Shown: positions 34,301 through 41,432 of the stretch, in pieces | Numbering within the stretch: the stretch's first letter is position 1 | Layout: each line of letters starts with the position of its first letter | Assembly (NCBI RefSeq): GCF_001618425.1 | Contig: NZ_BDCU01000060.1 | Location: forward strand, 1 to 64,000 | Direction of reading: 5' to 3' | DNA from: Nocardia fusca NBRC 14340 | GTDB taxonomy: Bacteria > Actinomycetota > Actinomycetes > Mycobacteriales > Mycobacteriaceae | DNA: 64,000 nt | The notes under the pieces: generated by a model | What the model was told of the DNA's origin: nothing | Databases searched by the model: none | Seen by the model: only the letters and a program-made list of their open reading frames with translations | Position numbers and translations under genes: made by a program

Positions 34301-37300
34301 CCCCCGCCCACCCGGCGCCGGCCGCCACCACCCATGCTGCTGACCAACCCGTCGAACACCCGTGTGTACGGGCCGGGTCTGCTCGCCCCCATCGAGAACC
34401 CGCAGGCCCAGCAGACATTGGAGGACGCGCTCCGCGACGAGGACGGAAACTTCCTCCACTACGCCGACCCGCGGACGCACCCCGCCGGCGGTACGCCTTA
34501 CGGCACACTGATCAACCCGGGCGGTCCGGCCGTGCTGGGCCGCGGCAACAACTGTCCCGATTGCGCGATGTCGGCGCTGGCGAGTTTCTTCGGCCGCCCC
34601 GAGGTCGCCGCCCCGCGCTACCCGGACATCGTGGACGGTGTCGTCGACACCATGATCCAGGAGCCGAAGGCCCTCCAGCGGGTGTTCCATATGCTGCGGA
34701 CCTACCCGGACAGTTACCGGGACGGCCGTCGGTCGATCCCGGAACAGTTCGCCGCCCTCCACGACTGGATGACCCACCTGGGCGAGGGTTCGGCGGCCTT
34801 CGTCAACAACGAGTGGCACCGGACCGATCCCGCCACCGGTGCACCGCTCTTCGCGAACGGCAGCCCCGAGACCTCCTACGCTCACGCCACGGTCATCGTC
34901 TATCCCAAGGGCGCGGCGGGCCCGGTGTGGTGGGATCCGCAAACCGGCGCGATGTCCGACGGACCGCCGCCGCATATGGTCCGGAACACAACCAAACTCG
35001 ACTTCATCCCGATCCCGCCGGGCCGCAGCATGGTCGCCGACACTCCCGCCGCGCCACCGCCCGCCCCGGCCGTACACCAGCCGCCGCCGGGCCCGGTGAC
35101 ACCCCCGGCCCGGACGCTCCCGGATCCACCGATGCGGCTGCCGAACCCCGCGGCCGGCCGGACCTTCGGCCCGGACCGGCTCGCTCCGGTCGAACACCCC
35201 GGTTTGCAGAAAGTCCTGGCCGACGCGCTGAGCGACGGCAACGGCGGGTTCGTGGCCGGCGCCGATCCGCGGACCCATCCCAGCCCGGAGAATCCGTACG
35301 CACGGTTGATCAACGCCGGTGGTCCGGCCCTGCCCGGCCGCGCCACGAACCGGTTCGACGCCGCGATATCGGCGCTCTCGTCCTTCCTCGGCAACCCGCA
35401 GGTCGCCGCGCCACGGCACGCCGACGGCGGACCGGGTCTGTACACCCACACCGACGAGCACCAGGGTTATCTGCGGGCCACGCAATGGCTGGGGACCGGG
35501 CCCAACCATTTCGACCCCGCCCTGCCGATACCGCAGCAGTTCACGAATCTGCACAACTGGGTGCACCATCTGGGTCCGGGAGCCGCGTCGCTGGCCTTCC
35601 GTGTCGTCCCCGAGATCGATCCCAGGACCGGGACGATCGCGCGTGATCCACAGAACCGTCCGGTGACGAGCATGCAACCCCTGGTGGTCGTCTATCCACC
35701 CGGCGCCGACGGCCCGGTGTGGTGGGACCCGGTGACCGGGGAGACCTGGGACCATCCGCCGGCGAGCGCGGTGACGACCACCGCACGGCTGGGGTTTCTC
35801 GCGATACCGCCGGGCCGGACCGTCGATCCACCCGCGGCGCCACCGGCGGCGGGCAGTTCCACGACCGACACAGCGCCGCGCAGCCCGGCCGGGCGGGACG
35901 GCACGGCAGCGGCCGGGACGTTCGAACCGCTACGCGAGCCGAGCGGGAACGCCGGCACCGAAGCCGAATCCGCGGGGACCGAGCGGCCGTTGCCCGAGCC
36001 CCGGCCGGATGAGTCCCCGGCGAAGAAACCACTGCTGGAGGCTGCGCAGCAGGTGTCGTCGGGCCCCCTCGTGCAGCAGCCGGGACCCCGCCTCGGGAAT
36101 CCGGTACCGGTACCGCCGCCGGCGCCGCATCCGGGTTCGCAGCAGGATATTTCGCCCCGGCCGCGCCTGAACCGGCCGTGGCCGCCGCGGCTGTTGGCGG
36201 ATGCCTCGGATGCCCGGATGTTCGGGCCGGGATGGCTCGCACCGCTGGAGGACCCGGCGCTGCCGCAGGAACTCGACCGGGCCATGCGCGATTCCGGGGG
36301 CGATATCGTCCGATACGCCGATCCGCGAACCCATCCGGCCGGCGGAAGACCGTACGGTGAGCTGATCAACCCCGGCGGTACGACCACGCCCGGCCGCGAC
36401 AAGAACTGCCTCGACTGTGTGATCTCGGGGTTGCTGACCTTTCTCGGAAAGCCGAAGGTCGCGCTGCCGCGCTACCACCGGATCGTGAACGGTGTGGTCG
36501 ATACCGTCGGCGGTGACGGTCTCGACCAGTTCCGGCTGCACCGGATGCTCGGCAATCAGCCCAACGATTTCAACGACGGTACGCGTACCATCCCGCAACA
36601 GTTCGCCGCGCTCCAGGAGTACGTGACGAATCTGGGCGAGGGCTCGGCGGCCTATGTGCAGATCGTCTACCAGGCACGGGATCCGTACACCGATAGACCG
36701 CTGTCGGTGAACGGGCAGCCCGTTCTCGGCTCACACGCGACCCTGATCGTGTACCCGGCGGGTGCGCCCGGTCCGGTGTGGTGGGATCCGCAGGGCAATA
36801 TCGCCTCCGACCGGCCGACGTTGCGGCTGACGCGGAGCACGGTGATGATGCGGTTCATTCCGGTGCCACCGGGGACCACGGTGCTGGACGATCTCCCCCC
36901 GGGACAGCGGCCCGCACCGCCGGAGGCCCCGGTGCCGCGGCAGCCGGTGCGGGTACCGGTGCTCGCACCGGTACCCGCCCGCCCGGATCCGCCGCCGCGG
37001 TTGGCCAACCCCTCCGACAGCCGGCGCATCGGCAAGGGGGGCCTAGGCGCGGCCGAGCACCCGGGGTTCCAGAAGGCGCTCGAGGACGCCATGCGCGACG
37101 GTGACGGGAATTTCGTGACCGGGGCCGATCCGCGTACTTTTCCGCGGCCGGAGTATCCGTACGGGCAGATGGTCAATCCCGGCGGCACGGCCCTGCGGGG
37201 TCGCGACACCAACCGGTTCGATGCCGCATTGTCGGCGCTGGCGACCTTTCTGGGTAAACCAGAGGTCGCCGTGCCCCGTCAGCCCGATCCGGCCATTCCC

Positions 37301-40300
37301 GGCGACGACCGCGCGGACGAAACCGGCGGCCAGGACCGCGCGGTCGCGTGGTTGCGCAGTGACCCGGCCGGTTTCGACGACGCACTGCCGATGGCCCGGC
37401 AGTACGACGCACTGCACAACTGGGTGACCCATCTCGGGCCGGGCTCGGCGGCGCTGGTCCTTCCGGTGAAACCCCGGCTCGATCCGCAGACCGGCTCGCC
37501 GCTTCGTTCCCCGGACGGCAGCGTCGTCCTCGGCGGGCCGGAACCCCTCGTGGTCGTCCACCCGCCCGCCGCACCCGGGCCGGTGTGGTGGGATCCGGTG
37601 ACCGGGGAGACCTGGGACGCGCCGCCGGAAAGCCTGGTGGCGGAGACGGGAGAGCTGACCTTCGTCCCCATCCCCGCGGGCCGGGTGATCGGCGATCCGG
37701 CCGGGAATCCCACGGTGACCCCGGCCGCCGGTACCGCTACCGGCGGCGGGGCCGATACGGGTCTACTCGGTACGAGAACAGGCGACGACCCCCGGTACCC
37801 GCCGTGCCGGAATTCCGGCGCCGAGCCCGCCTCGATATCCGGCCGACCGCGACAGGACCCCGCCGGCACGCCTTTCCGGCTATCGGGCAACCGTGCTGCC
37901 GTATCTGTCGATCAGGTGACCGGCGACTCGCCGGTGAACCCGGCGCGGCGGCCGGACCCGGCGGGTACCCCGTTCCATTTGCGCCGGCGGATACGCCACT
38001 GGCTGCATCGATCGGAGGTGGAGCCGCCGCGGGTGGAGCCGGCGACGCGGTCGCCCGAGCCACCGCGAGCCGAACAGTCCATACCCGACTCGGAACGCCC
38101 GGTGCCGGAGCCGCCCGCGTCCGCGTCCACTCGAGCCCCCGCTCCGGCACCGCCCTCTGCACCGCCCTCGCCGCGGCCCGGACACCGCCCGCCTCTCGCG
38201 CAGGTGCTGGATCCGACACGGAGCCGCGTTTTCGGCACGGGCCATATGGCTCCGCTGGAGAGCCCGCAGGCCCAGCGCGCGCTGGATCAGGCGATGCGGG
38301 ACCAGGACGGCCACGTCGTGGTCAACGCCGATCCTCGGGTCCACCCGGCCGGTGGCCGGCCGTACGGTGAACTGATCAATGCCGGTGGCAAATCCGTGCC
38401 GGGGCGCGACACCAACTGTGTCGACTGCACTCTGTCGGCGCTGTCGACCTTCCTCGGATACCCGGTCGTGGCCGCGCCCTCCTATTTCCACGTGGTCGAC
38501 GGCCTGGTGAGTCCGACCTACGGCGAGACCGCCGGGCTCGACCGGGTGGTCCACATGTTCCGGACCGAGTTCGAGTCCTACGCGCACGACGGCCGGTCGG
38601 TACCGGAGCAGTTCGCGGCCATCGGCTCGTGGATCGAACATCTGGGACCGGGCTCGGCCGCGTTCGTCACCAACCGCTGGCAGGCGACGGATCCGGTGAC
38701 CAAGGCTCCGCTGTTCGAAGCCGACGGTTCCCCGAAGACCGCCGGTGGACACGCGGTGGCGATCGTCTACCCGCCCGGTGCCGACGGGCCGGTGTGGTGG
38801 GACCCGCAGAGCGGCGAGATATCGGGGGATCCACCGGCCGAGATGGCGACGAAATCGGCGAGCGTGCGGTTCTTGCCCATCCCGCCCGGTCGTACGGTGG
38901 CCACCGAACCACCCGCCGGCAACCCCGCCCTGCCGGCTCCGGGACCGGCGTCGCGCCCGCTGCCCGCGGTCGGGCCGCGGCGGCGGCGACCGGCCGCGAT
39001 GCTGCTCTCCGATATCACCGACAGCCGCCGGTTCGAGCGGTTCCACCTCGACCGGCTCGAACACCCGGGACATCAGAAAGCCTTGCAGGATGCCCTCCGC
39101 GACAGGCGCGGGAATTTCGTGGCGGGTGCGGATCCGCGCTCCTATCCCACCCCTGACCTGCCCTACGGAAAACTGGTCAACGCCGGGGGCCCGACGACGC
39201 CGGAACGCCGATACAACAGGGTCGACGCGGTATTGTCGGGGCTGTCGTCCTTTCTGGGCAAGCCGCAGGTGGCGGTACCGCGTCATCCCGATCCCGGGCT
39301 CGGCCTCCACTATCACGACGACGAGAACGGCGCCCTGCACCGCCTGCAGTACTGGGGTAGAACGAATCTCGGCCGGTTCGGGTCCGAGGTGGGTCCGGAG
39401 TCGGCGCATTTCGGGGCACTGCACGACTGGGTGGGCGGGCTCGGTCCCGGCTCCGCGGCGGTGGCCGTGATCGGGCTCGGCACGGTGGACCCGCATTCCG
39501 GGCAACTCGTCTCCACCTTCGACGACGAGACCGAGATGCTGTTGGTGGTCTACCCGGTCGACGCCGCGGGGCCGGTGTGGTGGAGCCCGGTGACCGGGCA
39601 GACGTGGGACGCACCGCCGGTGCACGCGTACCCCGAGACCGTGGACTTCCGGTTCCTGGAGATACCGCCCGGCCGCCGCATCATCGATACGCCGTTCGCG
39701 CAGCGCAATGTCGGGCCGCTGGTCCGGCCGGAATTCGATCCGCCGCAGCCGCCGGCACGCCTGGCGGATCCCGCGGCCGCCCGTGACCCGTTCTTCGACC
39801 CGGTCGACCCGGCCGCGCAGCGGGCGCTCGAGGACGCTCTGCGCGACAGTCGCGGAAACTATGTCACCGCGGCCGATCCGCGGACGTATCCCACACCCGA
39901 GAACCCCTACCGGACACTGGTGGAGGTGACCGACCCGCCGTCTCCCGCGTTCGGTCTCAACAAATTCGACGCGGCCATGGCGGCGGTCTCGACCTTCCTC
40001 GGGACGCCGCTGGTGGCCGCGCCGCGGCAGCCGTCCGCGGGGTCCGACGACGAGGACATGGGCGCCGGCGACGGTCTCGACCGGCTGCTGGGCTGGGCGA
40101 AGACCGGCCTGAACACTTTCCCGGAGAGTCCTGTGGTGGCGCAGTTCGCCGCACTGCACGACTGGGTCGCGAGTCTCGGTCCGGGCGCCGCGGCGGTGGC
40201 CGTGAGCGCGACCGTCGAGGTGGATCCGAATACGGGGACCTTCGACCGCGCACTGCCCGAGGACCAGCTGGTCGTCACCGGTGCCGAAGCCCCGGTGGTC

Positions 40301-41284
40301 GTCTTCCCCAAGGGGGCGGCGCAGCCGGTGTGGTGGGATCCGGTGACCGGCGAAGTGTCGGAACACCCGTCCCCGGCCTTGATCCAGCGCACCCTGCACC
40401 TCAACTTTGTCGCGATACCACCGGGCCGGACCGTGGCGCCCGCCCGGGCGGTACCCGGCCCGGCGCAGGCCGTCGCGGGCGACCCGTACTTCGACCACCT
40501 CTCAGAAGGAGCGAATGATGAATCCGCCGTTGCAGACCGAGGACCAAGTACGGAACTACGTGCGGGAAGTTCTGCCGGGGGACCACCGGTATCTGATCGG
40601 CCGGATGCCGGTGGGCGCCTGGCTGCTCCAGCCGGAGACCACCGAGGAGGACTGGGAGACGGGCCGTACGGTCGGGATGTCGTGTCTGGTGGTGAACGCG
40701 GAAACCGGCGTGATCCTGCAATATCCGAGCTGGTCGGGTTCGACGGTGCTGGACGACTACACGGAGGCGGCGACCACCGGCCGGGAACCGGCGGCACGGC
40801 AGATCTATCCGCGCCGGAACAGGGTCGAACTCCTGCGGATCGCGGAAACCGCGGACCTGATCGAGTATCGGATCGGCGTCCGCTCGGCAGGGAAACCGGC
40901 GGCGAGCTTCTCGATGGTGATCGACAAGACGACACGCCTGCCACAACCGACGAGCACCGACGCGATGGTGGCGGCGTCGTGGGCGGCCTGGCGCCAGGAG
41001 CAGGACGGGGTGTGGCCGGAAATGGGGACGACGGAATATTGAATGCCGTTCCGGGGCGGCGCTTCTACCACGGGCACGGCCGTCCACAGCGCCGGCGTCC
41101 GGTCGAGTGGTCGCTGCCGGCGGATTTCCGGGCCCCCGAGGCCGCGGACGTGACGTGGTTGCCTCCGGGCGCGACGCCTGCGACCCCCGCTCCCGATCCG
41201 GGGCCCGCGGCCGAGGACGCCCGGGTACCGGACGACAGCGGTGCGGCGGAGCCGCCGGAGGTGGACAAACCCTTCACCCCCTGA
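31376..41284 (+). CDS. Giant ESX-exported polymorphic toxin with seven tandem papain-fold (Tox-PL) domains
   Basis: The open frame is 3302 residues. Residues 1-325 form the WXG100-like export domain of CpnT-type toxins (LPEELRWLGWIAGAEWPDGD), with helical bundle and hydrophobic helices (IIITLCWLAIEIALAWLF). Residues 330-985 are a Gly/Pro/Ser/Gln-rich linker. Seven repeats of about 230 residues follow, each opening ADPR...PY and resembling the Tox-PL glutamine-deamidase fold. Repeats 1, 3 and 5 keep Cys (1060, 1678, 2348), His (1170, 1787, 2459) and Asp-Pro-Gln (from 1187, 1804, 2476). Repeats 2, 4, 6 and 7 replace Cys by Arg or Lys, His by Gln or Glu, and Gln by Val. Predicted role: deamidation of glutamines in target-cell proteins after ESX export. 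From about 40512 the frame runs antiphase to a probable immunity gene, so the true end is uncertain. Confidence 0.8.
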   Translation: MSLYLPEELRWLGWIAGAEWPDGDEDTAWAVSAVWKDAANELLALLAAVDEAKEATMAAYPEGAARAEMGAQYDRLRTGDASLEALGNYLLETADSTFDFGTELQSQKLTIIITLCWLAIEIALAWLFPPTAPAVEAAAVGTTRATLQAVATSVQRAIQNLAAKLGAPTIQRSFWKSLPAGKPVLPTAKGWGMFGSEVIQGAAEEALINGAIQAGQMAAGKRDEFNGEEFGYSVAAGGFAEPIGSGIAKGLNKGFSGGFGKYFGGQLEHWWGRAGQNTVVGAAADGGAGIFGSLFVSAISGQSLADSLTGIGIAGGFIQGGLVGAAGPSTFGFGPMGSGGQPAGFPFGRSGPEFPEGPGDGSVPGSPPPEYSEQEGKLSGDGPRALVESGTTMRGDGSGPARPGGQPTVPAGGSPFTAGGPPGSPIGSQYFSNGRQSSDNGPVSPGRQFSDPTGFPAENSNTSGHRNNVLSAVPGSAISPAVGQSPSPAVGQSPRSGPGDIRGGPANSSAPAVDNGSDGTGAGTGGRPQPSDPGAGGNSTTAGSTGGTGDGAGPVGDDRGPGSEDGRESAGRESLGGHSPDQAATVGENSPAPGDRPGEQPRPSGQEQPGESGHRSERPGSGTGAEPAGGYGDRGDTGGRFGDGPVAGGPHQSVSLPDSSTAPVSGPAQPTGPAQPTGAGQATGAGQPASPAQPGKTETAAGQSNSAGSRPGSASSAASAPSAPSDSTRGSSAPANAVGSEPNSSPGAGADFDIAPPERASAIESVHSTEQPGDIDRAGTAGAEQADDRDSQWSPSGFEPFLSVSEGEEFVPLVDPAMPSPAPLPSSPVPHSPVPTTNNPAQPPPPAPAQHPSSSAQHPPPATQSGQQSTANPAESETVRPKRTHSDTEAEPAPSPKKPRTGEPAADPRLSPVHPVPSVSDAQPNPLAQPVPVPIEAGPRSAPPQRRPPERPDPRPPVAQGPSTQPDTASTVAAPPPPTRRRPPPPMLLTNPSNTRVYGPGLLAPIENPQAQQTLEDALRDEDGNFLHYADPRTHPAGGTPYGTLINPGGPAVLGRGNNCPDCAMSALASFFGRPEVAAPRYPDIVDGVVDTMIQEPKALQRVFHMLRTYPDSYRDGRRSIPEQFAALHDWMTHLGEGSAAFVNNEWHRTDPATGAPLFANGSPETSYAHATVIVYPKGAAGPVWWDPQTGAMSDGPPPHMVRNTTKLDFIPIPPGRSMVADTPAAPPPAPAVHQPPPGPVTPPARTLPDPPMRLPNPAAGRTFGPDRLAPVEHPGLQKVLADALSDGNGGFVAGADPRTHPSPENPYARLINAGGPALPGRATNRFDAAISALSSFLGNPQVAAPRHADGGPGLYTHTDEHQGYLRATQWLGTGPNHFDPALPIPQQFTNLHNWVHHLGPGAASLAFRVVPEIDPRTGTIARDPQNRPVTSMQPLVVVYPPGADGPVWWDPVTGETWDHPPASAVTTTARLGFLAIPPGRTVDPPAAPPAAGSSTTDTAPRSPAGRDGTAAAGTFEPLREPSGNAGTEAESAGTERPLPEPRPDESPAKKPLLEAAQQVSSGPLVQQPGPRLGNPVPVPPPAPHPGSQQDISPRPRLNRPWPPRLLADASDARMFGPGWLAPLEDPALPQELDRAMRDSGGDIVRYADPRTHPAGGRPYGELINPGGTTTPGRDKNCLDCVISGLLTFLGKPKVALPRYHRIVNGVVDTVGGDGLDQFRLHRMLGNQPNDFNDGTRTIPQQFAALQEYVTNLGEGSAAYVQIVYQARDPYTDRPLSVNGQPVLGSHATLIVYPAGAPGPVWWDPQGNIASDRPTLRLTRSTVMMRFIPVPPGTTVLDDLPPGQRPAPPEAPVPRQPVRVPVLAPVPARPDPPPRLANPSDSRRIGKGGLGAAEHPGFQKALEDAMRDGDGNFVTGADPRTFPRPEYPYGQMVNPGGTALRGRDTNRFDAALSALATFLGKPEVAVPRQPDPAIPGDDRADETGGQDRAVAWLRSDPAGFDDALPMARQYDALHNWVTHLGPGSAALVLPVKPRLDPQTGSPLRSPDGSVVLGGPEPLVVVHPPAAPGPVWWDPVTGETWDAPPESLVAETGELTFVPIPAGRVIGDPAGNPTVTPAAGTATGGGADTGLLGTRTGDDPRYPPCRNSGAEPASISGRPRQDPAGTPFRLSGNRAAVSVDQVTGDSPVNPARRPDPAGTPFHLRRRIRHWLHRSEVEPPRVEPATRSPEPPRAEQSIPDSERPVPEPPASASTRAPAPAPPSAPPSPRPGHRPPLAQVLDPTRSRVFGTGHMAPLESPQAQRALDQAMRDQDGHVVVNADPRVHPAGGRPYGELINAGGKSVPGRDTNCVDCTLSALSTFLGYPVVAAPSYFHVVDGLVSPTYGETAGLDRVVHMFRTEFESYAHDGRSVPEQFAAIGSWIEHLGPGSAAFVTNRWQATDPVTKAPLFEADGSPKTAGGHAVAIVYPPGADGPVWWDPQSGEISGDPPAEMATKSASVRFLPIPPGRTVATEPPAGNPALPAPGPASRPLPAVGPRRRRPAAMLLSDITDSRRFERFHLDRLEHPGHQKALQDALRDRRGNFVAGADPRSYPTPDLPYGKLVNAGGPTTPERRYNRVDAVLSGLSSFLGKPQVAVPRHPDPGLGLHYHDDENGALHRLQYWGRTNLGRFGSEVGPESAHFGALHDWVGGLGPGSAAVAVIGLGTVDPHSGQLVSTFDDETEMLLVVYPVDAAGPVWWSPVTGQTWDAPPVHAYPETVDFRFLEIPPGRRIIDTPFAQRNVGPLVRPEFDPPQPPARLADPAAARDPFFDPVDPAAQRALEDALRDSRGNYVTAADPRTYPTPENPYRTLVEVTDPPSPAFGLNKFDAAMAAVSTFLGTPLVAAPRQPSAGSDDEDMGAGDGLDRLLGWAKTGLNTFPESPVVAQFAALHDWVASLGPGAAAVAVSATVEVDPNTGTFDRALPEDQLVVTGAEAPVVVFPKGAAQPVWWDPVTGEVSEHPSPALIQRTLHLNFVAIPPGRTVAPARAVPGPAQAVAGDPYFDHLSEGANDESAVADRGPSTELRAGSSAGGPPVSDRPDAGGRLAAPAGDHRGGLGDGPYGRDVVSGGERGNRRDPAISELVGFDGAGRLHGGGDHRPGTGGTADLSAPEQGRTPADRGNRGPDRVSDRRPLGRETGGELLDGDRQDDTPATTDEHRRDGGGVVGGLAPGAGRGVAGNGDDGILNAVPGRRFYHGHGRPQRRRPVEWSLPADFRAPEAADVTWLPPGATPATPAPDPGPAAEDARVPDDSGAAEPPEVDKPFTP
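34334..35033 (+). repeat. Tox-PL domain 1 (catalytic residues intact)
   Basis: Residues 987-1219. NNCPDC holds Cys1060, YAHATVIVYP holds His1170 and WWDPQTG holds Asp1187 and the following Gln. ADPRTHPAGGTPYG precedes the Cys motif. All three catalytic-type positions of the papain fold are present. Confidence 0.8.
35132..35830 (+). repeat. Tox-PL domain 2 (degenerate)
   Basis: From residue 1253. The Cys motif reads TNRFDAA with Arg1326 in place of Cys, the His motif reads SMQPLVVVYP, and the last motif is WWDPVTG with Val in place of Gln. The fold-forming segments are otherwise well kept. Confidence 0.8.
36188..36890 (+). repeat. Tox-PL domain 3 (catalytic residues intact)
   Basis: From residue 1605. 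KNCLDC holds Cys1678, GSHATLIVYP holds His1787 and WWDPQGN holds Asp1804. It is closer in detail to domains 1 and 5 (YADPRTHPAGGRPYG) than to domains 2 and 4. Confidence 0.8.
36998..37696 (+). repeat. Tox-PL domain 4 (degenerate)
   Basis: From residue 1875. TNRFDAA has Arg1947 instead of Cys, GPEPLVVVHP lacks the His, and WWDPVTG lacks the Gln. The opening GADPRTFPRPEYPYG matches the other degenerate copies. Confidence 0.8.
38204..38902 (+). repeat. Tox-PL domain 5 (catalytic residues intact)
   Basis: From residue 2277. TNCVDC holds Cys2348, GGHAVAIVYP holds His2459 and WWDPQSG holds Asp2476. A basic linker (LRRRIRHWLHRSEVE) stands before it, unlike the other acidic or neutral linkers. Confidence 0.8.
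38999..39690 (+). repeat. Tox-PL domain 6 (degenerate)
   Basis: From residue 2542. YNRVDAV has Arg2615 instead of Cys, ETEMLLVVYP lacks the His, and WWSPVTG has also lost the Asp. It is the most decayed in its active site. Confidence 0.8.
39758..40440 (+). repeat. Tox-PL domain 7 (degenerate)
   Basis: From residue 2795. LNKFDAA has Lys2863 instead of Cys, GAEAPVVVFP lacks the His, and WWDPVTG lacks the Gln. It is the most diverged in overall sequence and breaks the strict alternation of intact and dead copies. Confidence 0.78.
40518..41042 (+). CDS. Probable immunity protein nested at the toxin 3' end
   Basis: A 174-residue protein in a different frame inside the 3' end of the giant open frame. 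AGAAGGAG at 40504-40511 provides its ribosome site and ATG 40518 (or 40515) its start. Third codon positions are strongly G/C-rich in this frame and mixed in the toxin frame, so this frame is the coding one here. The text SCLVVNAETGVILQYPSW followed by VLDDYTEAA resembles Imm35/YrhB-type immunity proteins (V-x-x-x-TG...). Such proteins neutralise papain-fold toxins. A second half (LLRIAETADLIEYRIGV, FSMVIDKTTRLPQP) repeats the same strand pattern, suggesting a duplicated fold. Family assignment is tentative; the location supports the role. Confidence 0.65.
   Translation: MNPPLQTEDQVRNYVREVLPGDHRYLIGRMPVGAWLLQPETTEEDWETGRTVGMSCLVVNAETGVILQYPSWSGSTVLDDYTEAATTGREPAARQIYPRRNRVELLRIAETADLIEYRIGVRSAGKPAASFSMVIDKTTRLPQPTSTDAMVAASWAAWRQEQDGVWPEMGTTEY
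41039..41284 (+). other. Coding-like tail after the nested gene
   Basis: From TTG 41039, which overlaps the immunity stop (TTGA), the toxin frame again shows G/C-rich third positions for 81 codons: LNAVPGRRFYHGHGRP, VEWSLPADFRAPEAADVTWL and an acidic-Pro tail ending VDKPFTP. It is either the true C-terminus of the toxin or a separate small gene. The paralogue at 41429 ends VDVPFTLT, a similar close. Confidence 0.4.
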
Positions 41285-41314
41285 CCGGGGCGTATTCGCG
41301 CGCTCCTCGAGCCG

Positions 41315-41359
41315 AATTCGCCGGGGCGCCACTGCGAATTAAGCCGGATGCGCTGGAAT
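41315..41359 (+). promoter_or_regulatory. Conserved 45-bp upstream element, copy 2
   Basis: Same pattern and spacing as 31267-31311: AATT, GCGCCACT (41326-41333), ATTAA, CGCTGGAAT (41351-41359). It ends 31 bases before the leader GTG at 41391 and starts 31 bases after the toxin frame's stop, so the second unit has its own promoter. Confidence 0.75.
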
Positions 41360-41390
41360 GGTTTCGGTGTCGGCCGTCAGGGAGGTAGCG

Positions 41391-41432
41391 GTGAGCCAGC
41401 AAGGTCGGATGGTCACGGCCCGGCCGGTATGA
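41391..41432 (+). CDS. 13-codon leader peptide coupled to the second ESX gene
   Basis: GTG 41391 behind GGGAGGTAGCG encodes VSQQGRMVTARPV and stops in the ATGA that starts the 1211-residue protein (41429-41432). Architecture, length and ribosome site match the leader at 31341 although the peptides differ. Confidence 0.65.
   Translation: MSQQGRMVTARPV

Noticed and set aside
33845..40498. 636- and 872-residue antisense frames across the toxin repeats
   Set aside because: Their internal repeats only mirror the sense repeats; no starts or domains of their own.
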